A DNA stretch of 64,000 nucleotides from positions 1-64,000 of the forward strand of contig JBHJNQ010000004.1 of the NCBI GenBank assembly GCA_050330635.1, given 5' to 3'. A model generated the notes under the pieces. The model was not told the origin of the DNA, searched no databases, and was given only the letters and a program-made list of their open reading frames with translations. A program made the position numbers and the translations under genes. Origin of the DNA: CADEDH01 sp050330635 (GTDB taxonomy: Bacteria > Actinomycetota > Acidimicrobiia > Acidimicrobiales > SZUA-35). Below, one piece after another: positions 40,332 through 48,801 of this stretch (the stretch's first letter is position 1; each line of letters begins with the position of its first letter).

Positions 40332-40907
40332 ATGGCGAAAGGGTCTTCAGAGAGTGATCGGCGGCGACGGCGGCGGGCTATCGAGCAGGCTCAGGCGTTG
40401 ATCCGGGAGACCTGCGGGGATCTGTCGGAGGCGAAGCGGATCGTTCGATGCGGTCGCACACCGACCGGGGCTGGTCGTCCGAGGGTGGCCAAGCTGAACG
40501 GGCGGGCCCATATGGCCGGTCTGCAAACCTGCGGGTCGGTATGGGCCTGCGTGGCCTGTTCGTTCAAGATCCGGGTGAAACGGGCGGTCGAGATCGCCCT
40601 GGCCGTACGCCGCCACCTCAACGCCGGCGGCGGAGTCCTCCATGTGGTCGTCACCATGCCGCATCGGGCCGGGGAGGCGCTTCGGGATCTGTGGAAGATG
40701 CTGTCGGACTGCTGGGCCCATGTCACCTCCGGCGGCGGGTGGATCAGCTTCCAGGAACGTCACGATGTGTTGGGCCTAGGTCGACCTCGTCGGCGACCTT
40801 CTGCATGGCGTCGACCACGGGTTCGGGATCTCGTGGGTCCTCGGTATGTTGGCCAGCGATCGAGTCGAGCAGCTCCCAGCCCTGGCTATGCGGGAGGACC
40901 GGGATGA
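40332..40907 (+). pseudogene. Rolling-circle plasmid Rep protein, truncated
   Basis: The first 145 residues match the N-terminal part of actinomycete rolling-circle initiators (pSN22/pIJ101 group): 'IVRCGRTPTGAGRPRVAK', 'MAGLQTCGSVWACVACSFKI' (the GLxTCGSVWACPxCxxKI signature), 'RRHLNAGGGVLHVVVTMPHRAG' (motif 1, TLTxxHxxG) and 'LWKMLSDCWAHVTSGGGW'. Shortly after, at about 40770, the frame leaves the family and becomes Arg/Pro-rich; the HUH metal site and catalytic tyrosine region are missing. Tandem repeats precede it. It marks the element as a former self-replicating plasmid-like element. Confidence 0.75.
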
Positions 40908-41150
40908 CGTCTCGGAACAGCCGTCGTGCGGTGGACACGACGATGGCGCTGTCGAGCTGGGTGGGGTCGCCCTCGAAGAGTTCCCAAGTAGAGGTTGGCG
41001 CGGTCGCGCTCGACTCGGCGGGCCAGCATCTCGTCATGGTCGAAGTCGCCGCTGTCGAGGAGGTACTCGACGTGGCCGAGGAACGGTTCGAGCCACCGGC
41101 GGATGGCGGCCGCCTGGCCGAGGCCAGCCTGGTCGACGAAGGTAGATCCA
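40760..41150 (-). pseudogene. Frameshifted fragment of unknown family
   Basis: On the minus strand one frame reads 'FVDQAGLGQAAAIRRWLEPF', 'LGHVEYLLDSGDFDHDEML' and 'RRVERDRANLY'; from there the sense continues in another frame as 'WELFEGDPTQLDSAIVVSTA', 'RRLFRDVIPVLPHSQG', 'WELLDSIAGQHTEDPRDPEP'. Removing one A of the AA at 40986-40987 restores a single frame (NLY-WELFEGD). No start codon precedes the first part after a TGA. The family is not recognised; it looks like a helical protein. Confidence 0.5.
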
Positions 41151-41155
41151 CCGGT

Positions 41156-41400
41156 TCACCGATCATCGGATCGGTGGGGTGGCGGCGGTGGGAGGTCATT
41201 GGGTGGCGAGGTGTCCCCGGTGACTGGATCCCACACCCGCACCGTCCCGTCGTAGCTGGGGGATCCCGCCCATCCGCCACCGCGTCGGCGTGGCCGGTCA
41301 ACGTGGCCAGGGAGTCGGCCCCATCTGCTACGTACTGCGCACCCTGGTGGTTCGAGGTGCAACGATTCGACGGAGCCAGGGGCGAGTTGTTGGATGAGTG
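41156..41400 (-). pseudogene. WD40-repeat protein remnant
   Basis: Two pieces of a WD40 repeat lie in different frames: 'LATLTGHADAVA' and, further on, 'SYDGTVRVWDPVTGDT'. In intact proteins these belong to adjoining strands of one blade (GH...DGTVRVWD). The frame break lies near 41260-41275. Only about one blade remains. Confidence 0.55.
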
Positions 41401-41467
41401 TTGGATTTTCGGCTCACCCTCGCTCTATTGCGACCACCCAGGTCGACGTTTTCCCTGGTGAGGGGTG

Positions 41468-42012
<545 letters not shown>

Positions 42013-42179
42013 CGCTTGCTCTTTGCTGTGGTCGGGGCCGTGTTGCCCCTCACCACCAACCACGAAAACGCCCCCGGGGAATCGACACGCGCGTGAAAGA
42101 AGTTCGGGTGCCCGCTCCGGAACGAGTGTGCCCCGTCAGCCCGTCGAGCGTCGGTCCGACCGACCATGGTGTCGGTGGC

Positions 42180-42185
42180 TACGAT
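42180..42185 (+). promoter_or_regulatory. -10 element TACGAT of a VOC gene
   Basis: TACGAT-N6-ATG(42192). Confidence 0.35.
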
Positions 42186-42191
42186 CGAGCC

Positions 42192-42602
42192 ATGGCTCCC
42201 GTGGTGCGCGTCACCGGCCTCGACCACCTCGTGCTCAGGTGCGGCGACCTCGAACGTTCCCTGGCCTTCTACTGCAACACCCTGGGTCTCAGCGGCGACC
42301 GGGTCGACGAGTGGCGGCGGGGCGAGGTCCCGTTCCCGTCGGTGCGCATCGATGCCACCACGATCATCGATCTGTTCCCCCGGGGCGAGGCGGGCGCCCG
42401 TGACCCCTTCGACGGCGGGGCCCGCAACCTTGACCACTTCTGCGTGACGATCGAGCCGACCGATCTCGACGCCCTCGCCGCCAGCGGCGACGTCGAGGTC
42501 GTGCGCGGCCCCGAGGGCCATCTCTTCGGGGCCCAGGGCTACGCCACGAGCCTCTACGTCGCCGACCCCGACGGCAACACGGTCGAACTCCGCAGCTACT
42601 GA
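42192..42602 (+). CDS. VOC family protein (glyoxalase/dioxygenase fold)
   Basis: 136 residues from ATG 42192. 'VTGLDHLVLRCGDLERSLAFYCNTLGL' opens module one with a metal-type His; 'NLDHFCVTIEPTDLDALAA' and 'SLYVADPDGNTVELRSY' make module two with His and the final Glu. This is the standard glyoxalase I/fosfomycin-resistance/dioxygenase fold, seen also in YaeR-type proteins. Substrate unknown. It is a single-gene unit, divergent from the YCII gene. Confidence 0.85.
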   Translation: MAPVVRVTGLDHLVLRCGDLERSLAFYCNTLGLSGDRVDEWRRGEVPFPSVRIDATTIIDLFPRGEAGARDPFDGGARNLDHFCVTIEPTDLDALAASGDVEVVRGPEGHLFGAQGYATSLYVADPDGNTVELRSY

Positions 42603-42758
42603 GCAAACCGCTCCCCCAGGGCATTCTTCCTGCTGCAGAACGCCTGCTGAGCTGATACATCTGATGGGCGCACGATGTCGATGCGGGACCCCATCAGGTC
42701 ATCGACCGGTGCGCATGTCCAGGGACCCATGGGGCCGGGGTACGGGGTAGCACAGGCA

Positions 42759-43781
42759 ATGGGCGCGGGGGGCGACACGATCGCCTGTGTCGTGGGCACG
42801 AGGCCCGAGGTGATCAAGATGTTCCCCGTGGTCGACGCGCTACGGCGCGCCGGCGTCGATGCCCGGCTCATACACTTGGGCCAGCATCTGGAGCTGTCGA
42901 GCGACGCCTTCGAGGCCTTCGGCCTGACCGCCGACATCGACCTGGCGGTGATGACCGCGGGCCAGACGCCGAGCGGTGTCGCGTCGCGGGTGCTCGACCG
43001 GCTGGGTCCGGTGCTGGACGAGCTGCTTCCCTCCTGGCTGGTGCAGGGCGACACGACCACGGTGCTGGCCGCCGCCATCGCCACCGCCCATTTCGCCCCG
43101 ACGAGCACGGCAGCCGACGCCCTCCGCGGCGAAGGCGTGCCGGCCGAACGGGTCACGGTGACCGGTAACACCGTCATCGACGCCCTGCGGTGGGCCTGCG
43201 ATCGCCTCCCTCCCGCACCCCTCGACCCGGCGCTGGCGGACCTCGACCCGACCCGGCCCCTCATCCTCCTCACCACCCATCGCCGGGAGAACTTCGGTGC
43301 CGGGCTCGTGGGCGTGTTCTCCGCCGTCCGCCGCATCGGCCAACGACGACCCGACGTCCAGTTCCTGTTCCCGGTCCATCCCAATCCCGCGGTGCGAGCC
43401 GAGGCCCAACGGTGTCTCGGCCCGTTGCCGTGGGTGACGATGACCCGCCCCCTCGGCTATCTCGACCTGGCCCGGGTCCTCAGCCGCTGCTCGCTCGTCC
43501 TCACCGACTCCGGTGGCCTCCAGGAGGAAGCCCCGGCGTTGGGCAAGCAGGTGCTGGTGCTCCGTGAGGTGACCGAACGGCCGGAGGCGATCACCGTCGG
43601 CATGGCCCGCCTGGTCGGCACCGACCCCGACCTGATCGTCGCTTCGGTCCTGACCGCCCTCGACCATCCCGTCGAACGGCCCACCAGTCCCTACGGAGAC
43701 GGCAGGGCGGGCCAGCGGATCGCCGACGCCCTCTTGGGTCGTCCGGTCGAGCCGTTCAGGGCGTTGGCGGCGGTGGCCTGA
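42759..43781 (+). CDS. wecB: UDP-GlcNAc 2-epimerase with internal deletion
   Basis: From the ATG at 42759 (upstream ATG 42675 would add 28 residues not usual in the family). 'TIACVVGTRPEVIKMFPVVDAL' N-terminus, 'WLVQGDTTTVLAAAIATAHFAPT', 'VTVTGNTVIDAL', 'ILLTTHRRENFG', 'FPVHPNP', 'VLTDSGGLQEEAPALGKQVLVLRE-TERPE' are all WecB signatures. Between VLAAA and HFAPT about 45 residues are missing in frame: the stretch that normally holds HVEAGLR and the PEExNR motif, including catalytic glutamates. The product is therefore probably inactive unless the assembly is wrong here. It would otherwise make UDP-ManNAc for surface glycan; the next genes are a fragment and wecG. Confidence 0.8.
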   Translation: MGAGGDTIACVVGTRPEVIKMFPVVDALRRAGVDARLIHLGQHLELSSDAFEAFGLTADIDLAVMTAGQTPSGVASRVLDRLGPVLDELLPSWLVQGDTTTVLAAAIATAHFAPTSTAADALRGEGVPAERVTVTGNTVIDALRWACDRLPPAPLDPALADLDPTRPLILLTTHRRENFGAGLVGVFSAVRRIGQRRPDVQFLFPVHPNPAVRAEAQRCLGPLPWVTMTRPLGYLDLARVLSRCSLVLTDSGGLQEEAPALGKQVLVLREVTERPEAITVGMARLVGTDPDLIVASVLTALDHPVERPTSPYGDGRAGQRIADALLGRPVEPFRALAAVA

Positions 43782-43845
43782 TGGCCCGCCCCGTCGGGCA
43801 GCGAGCGGGCGACCGGTTCCGGCCCGTGCGCCTGATCGCCGGCCG

Positions 43846-44103
43846 CGCCATATCATCTGGCTCCGGCTGGCCGCTCATGACCTCGACCCGATCCGCCGCC
43901 GGATCGCCGCCCGGGTCATCGAGGCCGTGGGCCGGCACCAAGCCCTCGACGGCCCACCCGAGATTCGGGGCGCCATCAAGGGATCCCACCCCATCTGGGG
44001 GCGGTACGCCCCGCTCGGCTATCCGAACTGGGCCACCAAGTTCTTCCTCGACGCCCTCCTGCTCCTCGACGCCGACCCGGGATCCGAGGAGGTACCGGCG
44101 TGA
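43846..44103 (+). pseudogene. C-terminal fragment of a glycan-locus protein
   Basis: A frame open from before 43781 gives, from about 43846, 'HIIWLRLAAHDLDPIRRRI', 'VIEAVGRHQALDGPPEIRG' and 'WGRYAPLGYPNWATKFFLDA' then stops at 44103, overlapping the wecG start (GTGA). Its N-terminal part does not look coding and there is no evident start, so a large 5' part seems deleted. The 'YPNWATKFFxDALL' ending recalls helical proteins of exopolysaccharide clusters, but I cannot name the family. Confidence 0.35.
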
Positions 44104-45349
44104 CGGCCAGGCTCGACCTCTACGGGGTGGCGGTCGACGCCGTCACCACCGACGAGGCCGTGGCGTGGATCGACCGCACGATCACCGGGGGATGCCGGGG
44201 GGGGTCGTCACACTGAACAGCACGGGTCTGATGCTGGCGGCACAGCAGCCGTTCTTCGGTCGCTACGTACGTGGCGCCGACCTCGTCGTGGCCGACGGGC
44301 AACCCCTGGTGTGGTTGTCCCGCCTCGTGGGGACCCGGCTGCCCGGACGCGTCGCCGGCATCGACATGGTGGAGCGATTGGCGGGTCATGCCGCAGCGCA
44401 GGGCCACGCCGTCTACCTCCTCGGCGCCGAAGCCGACACGGTCGCCGCCGCCGCCGCCGAGCTCGCCGGACGGCACCCGGGCCTCCGGGTGGTCGGGCAT
44501 CACCACGGTTTCCTGGGCGACCGGGAGGCCGCCGTCGCAGCCGCTATCGGCCGCTCGGGGGCGGCCATCCTCCTGGTGGGCATGGGCTCGCCACGCCAGG
44601 AGCGCTTCATCGACGACCACTGGGATCAGCTCGGTGTCAACGTCGCCATGGGGGTGGGCGGTTCGTTCGAGGTCCTGGCCCACCGCCTCTCGAGGGCTCC
44701 CGTGTGGATCCAGCGCCTCGGATTCGAGTGGGCGTACCGGATGATCCAGGAGCCGCGCCGTCTCGCGGGGCGCTATATGCAGACGTTCCTCTGGCTCGTG
44801 GGCCGTTTCGGGCCGGCCATCGTCGATGCCCGCCGGAACCGGTCGCTCCCACCGCTGCCGTCTCCCGCCGGCTCACCCGGTCCACAACCGAGCCCGTTCC
44901 TCCGCCGTAGAGGCGTCCGTCCCCGCTCAGGGTCGGTCGTGGTGGCAGACGGCCTCCAGCAGGAACCCCTCGGGATCCCGCCAGAAGCAGGCGTAGTAGG
45001 GGGGCGGGTACTCGGGGAACTGGCGGGGCTCGTGCACGACATCGTCACCGCGGGCCGCCGCCCACCGGTGAACGGCGTCGACGGCACCGCGCCTGGGGAC
45101 CATGAAGGCCAGGTGTTGGAGCCCGGGAGCCGTTGCGTCGAAGCGGCGGGACGCATCGGCGGCGGGATAGACGAAGAGGTAGGTGCCGGGCCGGCCTCCG
45201 ACCGGCCGGTAGGCGAATTGATCGTCGTCGGCCAGAAACGGCTCGAACCCGACCAGGGGCATCAGCTGGTCGTAGTACGACCGGGCCGCCGCCAGGTCGC
45301 CGACGCCGATCCCGAGATGTCCGATCATGAGCGCCAGTGTGGCCGATGA
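44100..45349 (+). pseudogene. wecG: WecG/TagA-type glycosyltransferase with frameshift at a G8 tract
   Basis: GTG 44100 starts 'MTARLDLYGVAVDAVTTDEA', 'VAWIDRTITGG', the usual N-terminus of WecG/TagA/CpsF. At the run of eight G (44197-44204) this frame goes to a TGA; the sense continues one frame away as 'VVTLNSTGLMLAAQQPFF', 'GADLVVADGQPLVWLSRLVG', 'RVAGIDMVERLAGHAAAQG', 'VYLLGAEADTVAAAAAELA', 'ILLVGMGSPRQERFIDDHW', 'NVAMGVGGSFEVLA', 'WIQRLGFEWAYRMIQEPRRL'. All conserved motifs are otherwise present. An ATG at 44192 could start the second frame. Family similarity ends near 44850; the frame then runs on to 45349 antisense to a VOC gene, so its stop is also displaced. Confidence 0.75.
44927..45328 (-). 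CDS. VOC family protein
   Basis: 133 residues from the ATG at 45328: 'MIGHLGIGVGDLAAARSYYDQLMPLVGFEPFLADDDQFAYRP', then 'GLQHLAFMVPRRGAVDAVHRWAAARGDDVV' and 'YYACFWRDPEGFLLEAVCHHD'. His in GHLGI, His in LQHLAF and Glu in LLEAV are in metal-ligand places. It belongs to the glyoxalase/bleomycin resistance group common in Actinobacteria as single genes. It lies on the strand opposite to the run-on end of the wecG frame. Confidence 0.85.
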   Translation of the reverse strand: MIGHLGIGVGDLAAARSYYDQLMPLVGFEPFLADDDQFAYRPVGGRPGTYLFVYPAADASRRFDATAPGLQHLAFMVPRRGAVDAVHRWAAARGDDVVHEPRQFPEYPPPYYACFWRDPEGFLLEAVCHHDRP

Positions 45350-45546
45350 ACGGCCCCGGGGCGAGAAGCGGCCGCCGTCACTGGGGTGCCGGCGACCACC
45401 CCGTCCTAACATCGACACCGAGGGCCCGGCCGGGGACGGCGGGGCGGCGACGGCACCACGCCGACAGCACCAGGTCGACAGCACCACGCCGACAGCCTCA
45501 CGTCGTCGACGGCGACGACGACATCGAACGCGAGCAGGAGACGACG

Positions 45547-46782
45547 GTGAGCGAGCCCCAGAGCGGTCCGACGACGGCGACCGAGGTGCGGGACGAGGTC
45601 CGGGCCTGGCTGGCCGACAACTGGGACCCCGACGTGCCCCGCAAGGAGTGGCTGACCCGGGTCGCCGACTCCGGCTGGGCCGCCCCCAGCTGGCCCCGGC
45701 AGTGGCACGGCCGCGGCCTCGACCCCTCCCTGACCAATATCGTGATGACCGAGTTCGCCGCCGTCGGCGCCGACGGTACGGCGCAGGACAAGAACAACCT
45801 GTGGGCCAACACCGTCCTCGCCTTCGGCTCCGACGACCTCAAGTCCCGGTTCGTGCGCCCCCTCCTCCTGGGGGAGGTGGCCATGTGCCTCCTCTACAGC
45901 GAGCCGGGCGCCGGCTCCGACCTCGCCGCCATCCAGACCAGAGCGGCGCGGGACGGCGACGAGTGGATCGTGACCGGCCAGAAGGTGTGGACCTCGAGCG
46001 GCCGCCAGGCCGACTACGCCCTGCTCATCACCCGCACCGACTGGAGCGTGCCCAAGCACCGGGGCATCACGTTCTTCTGGTTCCCCATGAAACAGCCGGG
46101 CGTCGAGGTCCGACCCCTGCGCCAGGCCACGGGTGACTCCCGGTTCAACGAGGTCTTCATCACCGAGGCCCGGGTCCCCCACGCCAACATGCTGGGCGAT
46201 GAGAACAACGGGTGGATGGTGCTCCAGACGGCCCTGGCCTACGAGCGGGCGGTGATGGGCGAGAACCAGCGGCGCCGGGTCGGCCAGGCCGGCGACGGGG
46301 CCGTGCGGGCCGCCGGCGACGAGGCCCCCGCCCCCGTTCCCGACCTGTCGCTGCTCGCCCTGGCCCGCGATGTCGGCAGGGCCGACGATCCCGTCGTTCG
46401 CCAGCGGCTGGCCCACCTCCACTGCCTCGTCCAGGTCAACGAGTGGAACAACCGGCGGGCCAAGGCCGAGCTGGCCCAGGGCACCTCGTCGTCGGTGGTG
46501 TCGTTGGGCAAGCTGGCCATGAGCCGCATCCTCCACACCGCCGGGAGCCTGCAGACCGAACTCCTCGGGGCTGAGGGGATGGTCGGCGGGACCGACTCCC
46601 CCCGGGCCGCCGACGCCACCTACGCCCTCCTGAACGCGTTCTTCACGTCGATCGGCGGGGGCACCGACCAGATCCAGCGCAACATCATCGGCGAGCGGAT
46701 CCTGGGTCTGCCCCGCGAGCCAGAGCTCGACAAGGCCGTGCCCTTCTCGCAGGTACTGAAGGCCCCGCCGGTCACCCGCTGA
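45547..46782 (+). CDS. Acyl-CoA dehydrogenase
   Basis: 411 residues from GTG 45547 with AGGAG about 7 nt upstream. 'MCLLYSEPGAGSDLAAIQTRAARDGDEWIVTGQKVWTSSGRQADYALLITRTD' is the family core (signature 1), then 'ITFFWFPMKQPGVEVRPLRQATGDSRFNEVFITEARVPHANMLG' and the C-terminal helices with 'GGGTDQIQRNIIGERILGLPRE', the usual signature 2 region. It follows the acyl-CoA dehydrogenase large-chain/steroid type with 'WPRQWHGRGL' near the N-terminus. Substrate chain cannot be deduced. GC-rich short direct repeats (CACGCCGACAGC twice) precede it. Confidence 0.9.
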   Translation: MSEPQSGPTTATEVRDEVRAWLADNWDPDVPRKEWLTRVADSGWAAPSWPRQWHGRGLDPSLTNIVMTEFAAVGADGTAQDKNNLWANTVLAFGSDDLKSRFVRPLLLGEVAMCLLYSEPGAGSDLAAIQTRAARDGDEWIVTGQKVWTSSGRQADYALLITRTDWSVPKHRGITFFWFPMKQPGVEVRPLRQATGDSRFNEVFITEARVPHANMLGDENNGWMVLQTALAYERAVMGENQRRRVGQAGDGAVRAAGDEAPAPVPDLSLLALARDVGRADDPVVRQRLAHLHCLVQVNEWNNRRAKAELAQGTSSSVVSLGKLAMSRILHTAGSLQTELLGAEGMVGGTDSPRAADATYALLNAFFTSIGGGTDQIQRNIIGERILGLPREPELDKAVPFSQVLKAPPVTR

Positions 46783-46866
46783 CACCGGCCCGTCACACGG
46801 TGGCCGTCCCGTGACGACCGCGGGAAAACCAGCATCCCCGATGCTCCGCCGCCTTCCGGGGGAAAC

Positions 46867-46872
46867 TACCGT
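46867..46872 (+). promoter_or_regulatory. -10 element TACCGT of the sigma factor gene
   Basis: TACCGT-N6-ATG(46879); upstream GGGGGAAAC (46858-46866) recalls the GGGAAY -35 element recognised by SigR/SigH-type sigma factors, but the spacing to TACCGT is too short for a pair of elements. Confidence 0.35.
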
Positions 46873-46878
46873 TCGGTC

Positions 46879-47448
46879 ATGGCAGACCAGTCGACCTTCG
46901 CCGACGACGCCGGTCCGTTCCTGCGAACCCTCTATTCGACGGCGATGCGGCTCACCACCGACCCGGTCGAGGCCGAAGATCTCGTCCAGGAGACGTACCT
47001 GCGGGCCTATCGCAGCTACGGCACCTTCCAGGCCGGGACGAACCTGCGGGCCTGGTTGTTCCGGATCCTCACCAACGCCCACATCAACCGCCACCGGGCC
47101 CGCAAGCGCCGCCCCGCCGAGACGGCCCTCGACGAGACCGAGACACCGAACGTCCAGCAGCGGCTGCGCGACGCCGAACACTACAACCGCAGCGCCGAGG
47201 ACGAGCTGCTCGACCAACTGGCCGAGTCGGAGGTCCTCGACGCCGTCGAGGGTCTTGCCCCCGCCTACCGCCAGACCGTCCTCCTGGCCGACGTGGGAGG
47301 TTTCAGCTACAAGGAGATCGCCGAGATCCTCGAGATCCCCATCGGCACCGTCATGAGCCGCCTCCACCGCGGCCGCCAGGTCCTGCGGCGTGAGCTGGCC
47401 GACTACGCCGCCTCGATCGGCTTGGGCCCCCCACCCCTGCCCGCATGA
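46879..47448 (+). CDS. ECF sigma factor, SigR/SigH (ECF12/RpoE) like
   Basis: 189 residues. Region 2: 'FLRTLYSTAMRLTTDPVEAEDLVQETYLRAYRSYGTFQAGTNLRAWLFRILTNAHINRHRARKR', close to SigR of Streptomyces and SigH of Mycobacterium with the 'GTNLRAWLFRILTN' hallmark. Region 4: 'VLDAVEGLAPAYRQTVLLADVGGFSYKEIAEILEIPIGTVMSRLHRGRQVLRREL'. SigR-type factors respond to thiol oxidation under control of a Zn anti-sigma (RsrA) encoded next to them. Here no RsrA is present; the only overlapping frame (ATGA at 47445) is a 28-residue Pro-rich peptide without Cys. Control must therefore come from elsewhere. Confidence 0.9.
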   Translation: MADQSTFADDAGPFLRTLYSTAMRLTTDPVEAEDLVQETYLRAYRSYGTFQAGTNLRAWLFRILTNAHINRHRARKRRPAETALDETETPNVQQRLRDAEHYNRSAEDELLDQLAESEVLDAVEGLAPAYRQTVLLADVGGFSYKEIAEILEIPIGTVMSRLHRGRQVLRRELADYAASIGLGPPPLPA

Positions 47449-47523
47449 CCGTCCATCCGCCTCCCAACTCGCCGCCCTCGCCGTTGCCAGACCATCGGTA
47501 CGTGCAGCCGGTGCCGACACCTC

Positions 47524-47529
47524 TAAGCT
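47524..47529 (+). promoter_or_regulatory. -10 element TAAGCT before a small membrane gene
   Basis: TAAGCT-N8-ATG(47538). Confidence 0.4.
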
Positions 47530-47537
47530 GAGCGCCT

Positions 47538-47666
47538 ATGTTGGCCGTTGTTTGGCATTACTGGATCGGGCTCGTCCTCGCGATCGGCGTCGTCGGGACC
47601 CTGCTGGCCATCGCCGTCGGGTACCTGGCCAAGGTGGAGTCGCCCCGATACCCGAAGAAGCCGTAG
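47538..47666 (+). CDS. Small membrane protein, 42 residues
   Basis: Starts at ATG 47538: MLAVVWHYWIGLVLAIG then VVGTLLAIAVGYLAKV, forming one long hydrophobic helix, and a basic end 'SPRYPKKP'. Leaderless-type promoter 8 nt upstream and only 7 bp to the metalloprotease start make it the first gene of the metalloprotease-tilS operon. The single-helix design with a short charged tail suggests a membrane regulator or assembly factor. Unknown family. Confidence 0.6.
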   Translation: MLAVVWHYWIGLVLAIGVVGTLLAIAVGYLAKVESPRYPKKP

Positions 47667-47673
47667 GGGTCAC

Positions 47674-48801
47674 ATGGCCGCCGACGTCGACTGGCAGTTC
47701 GCCCGCAGGGTCGCCGGACGGGTGTCCGGCGACGAGCCGTTCGCCGGCAGCTACCACCAGGCGTCGCTCGAGCTCGACCTGCTCGAGCTGACGGTCGAGG
47801 CTGAGGGCCTCGTCGAGGCCGAGACCGGGCTCGTGTCGTCGGCCGGCCCGGCCCGGGCCCGGGTCACCGACCGCCAGGGCTGGATCGACGCCAACCTCGC
47901 CAGCTTCGAGCGCCTGATGCGGCCGCTGATCGGGCGCCTGGGCCACCACGACGGCGAACCCGACCGGTGGCGGGGCCAACCCGGGCTGATCGCCTCGGTC
48001 GGCCGGGCTGTGACCTCCGCCGGCGACGCCGTCGGGCCCAAGGTGGCCGGAGCCGAGTTGGGGGCCATGTTGGGTTGGATGGCCTCGCGGGTGCTCGGGC
48101 AGTACGACCTCCTCATCGTCGAGGACGACGAGCCGGACGACCAGGACTGGGTCTACTACGTCGGGCCCAACCTCCTGTCGCTCGAGAAGCGCTACGGTTT
48201 CCCGCCCCGGGAGTTCCGGTTGTGGATCGCGGTGCACGAGTGCACCCACCGGGCCCAGTTCACCGGCGTGCCCTGGCTCCGCCCGTACTTCCTGTCGCTC
48301 GTCGACGAGCTCCTCGACTCGGTCGACCCCGACCCCAAGCGGTTCCTAGACGCCATCGGCCAGACCGTGCGAGACGCCCGCCAGGGCACCGGGCCGTCTC
48401 TGGCCGACGGGGGTCTCTCGATGCTCTTCGCCAGCCCCGAGCAACGGGAGACGATCCGCAAGGTGACCGGCCTGATGAGCCTGCTCGAGGGTCACGGCGA
48501 CATCACCATGGACCGGGCCACCCGTGAACTCATTCCCAGCCAGGCCCGGTTTGCCCGGGTCATGAGCCAGCGCCGCAAGAACGCCTCCGGCCTCAGCCGA
48601 ATCGTCCAGCGCCTCACCGGGCTCGAGGCCAAACTGGCCCAGTACGAGGAGGGCGAGGACTTCGTGCGGGCGGTCGAGACGGCCGGGGGCCGTGAGCTGT
48701 TCGATCTCGTGTGGTCGGGGCCCGAGGCCCTGCCCACCATCGACGAGATCCGCCAGCCCGACCTGTGGATCGGCCGGGCCCGGGCCCCGGCCGGTGCCTG
48801 A
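47674..48801 (+). CDS. Zinc-dependent metalloprotease, DUF2342/F420-associated family
   Basis: 375 residues. The family is recognised by 'VDWQFARRVAGRVSGDEPF' at the start, 'GAELGAMLGWMASRVLGQYDLLI', 'VYYVGPNLLSLEKRYGFPPREFRLWIAVHECTHRAQFTGVPWLRPYF' with a HExxH zinc site (HECTH), and 'GLMSLLEGHGDITMDRA' holding the third ligand region. In M. tuberculosis the homolog Rv3626c also lies directly before tilS (mesJ). The biological substrate is unknown in all species. The 3' end overlaps tilS by 8 bp. Confidence 0.9.
   Translation: MAADVDWQFARRVAGRVSGDEPFAGSYHQASLELDLLELTVEAEGLVEAETGLVSSAGPARARVTDRQGWIDANLASFERLMRPLIGRLGHHDGEPDRWRGQPGLIASVGRAVTSAGDAVGPKVAGAELGAMLGWMASRVLGQYDLLIVEDDEPDDQDWVYYVGPNLLSLEKRYGFPPREFRLWIAVHECTHRAQFTGVPWLRPYFLSLVDELLDSVDPDPKRFLDAIGQTVRDARQGTGPSLADGGLSMLFASPEQRETIRKVTGLMSLLEGHGDITMDRATRELIPSQARFARVMSQRRKNASGLSRIVQRLTGLEAKLAQYEEGEDFVRAVETAGGRELFDLVWSGPEALPTIDEIRQPDLWIGRARAPAGA

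Noticed and set aside
44850..45349. C-terminal extension of WecG as a real domain
   Set aside because: It is antisense to the VOC gene, has no motif, and the family normally ends near 44850.
45455..45510. Short direct repeats as a CRISPR-like array
   Set aside because: Only two copies of CACGCCGACAGC with a short gap, no regular spacers; ordinary low-complexity GC-rich DNA.
47445..47531. 28-residue frame overlapping the sigma factor stop, as anti-sigma factor
   Set aside because: Pro-rich, no Cys or His, too short for a ZAS domain.
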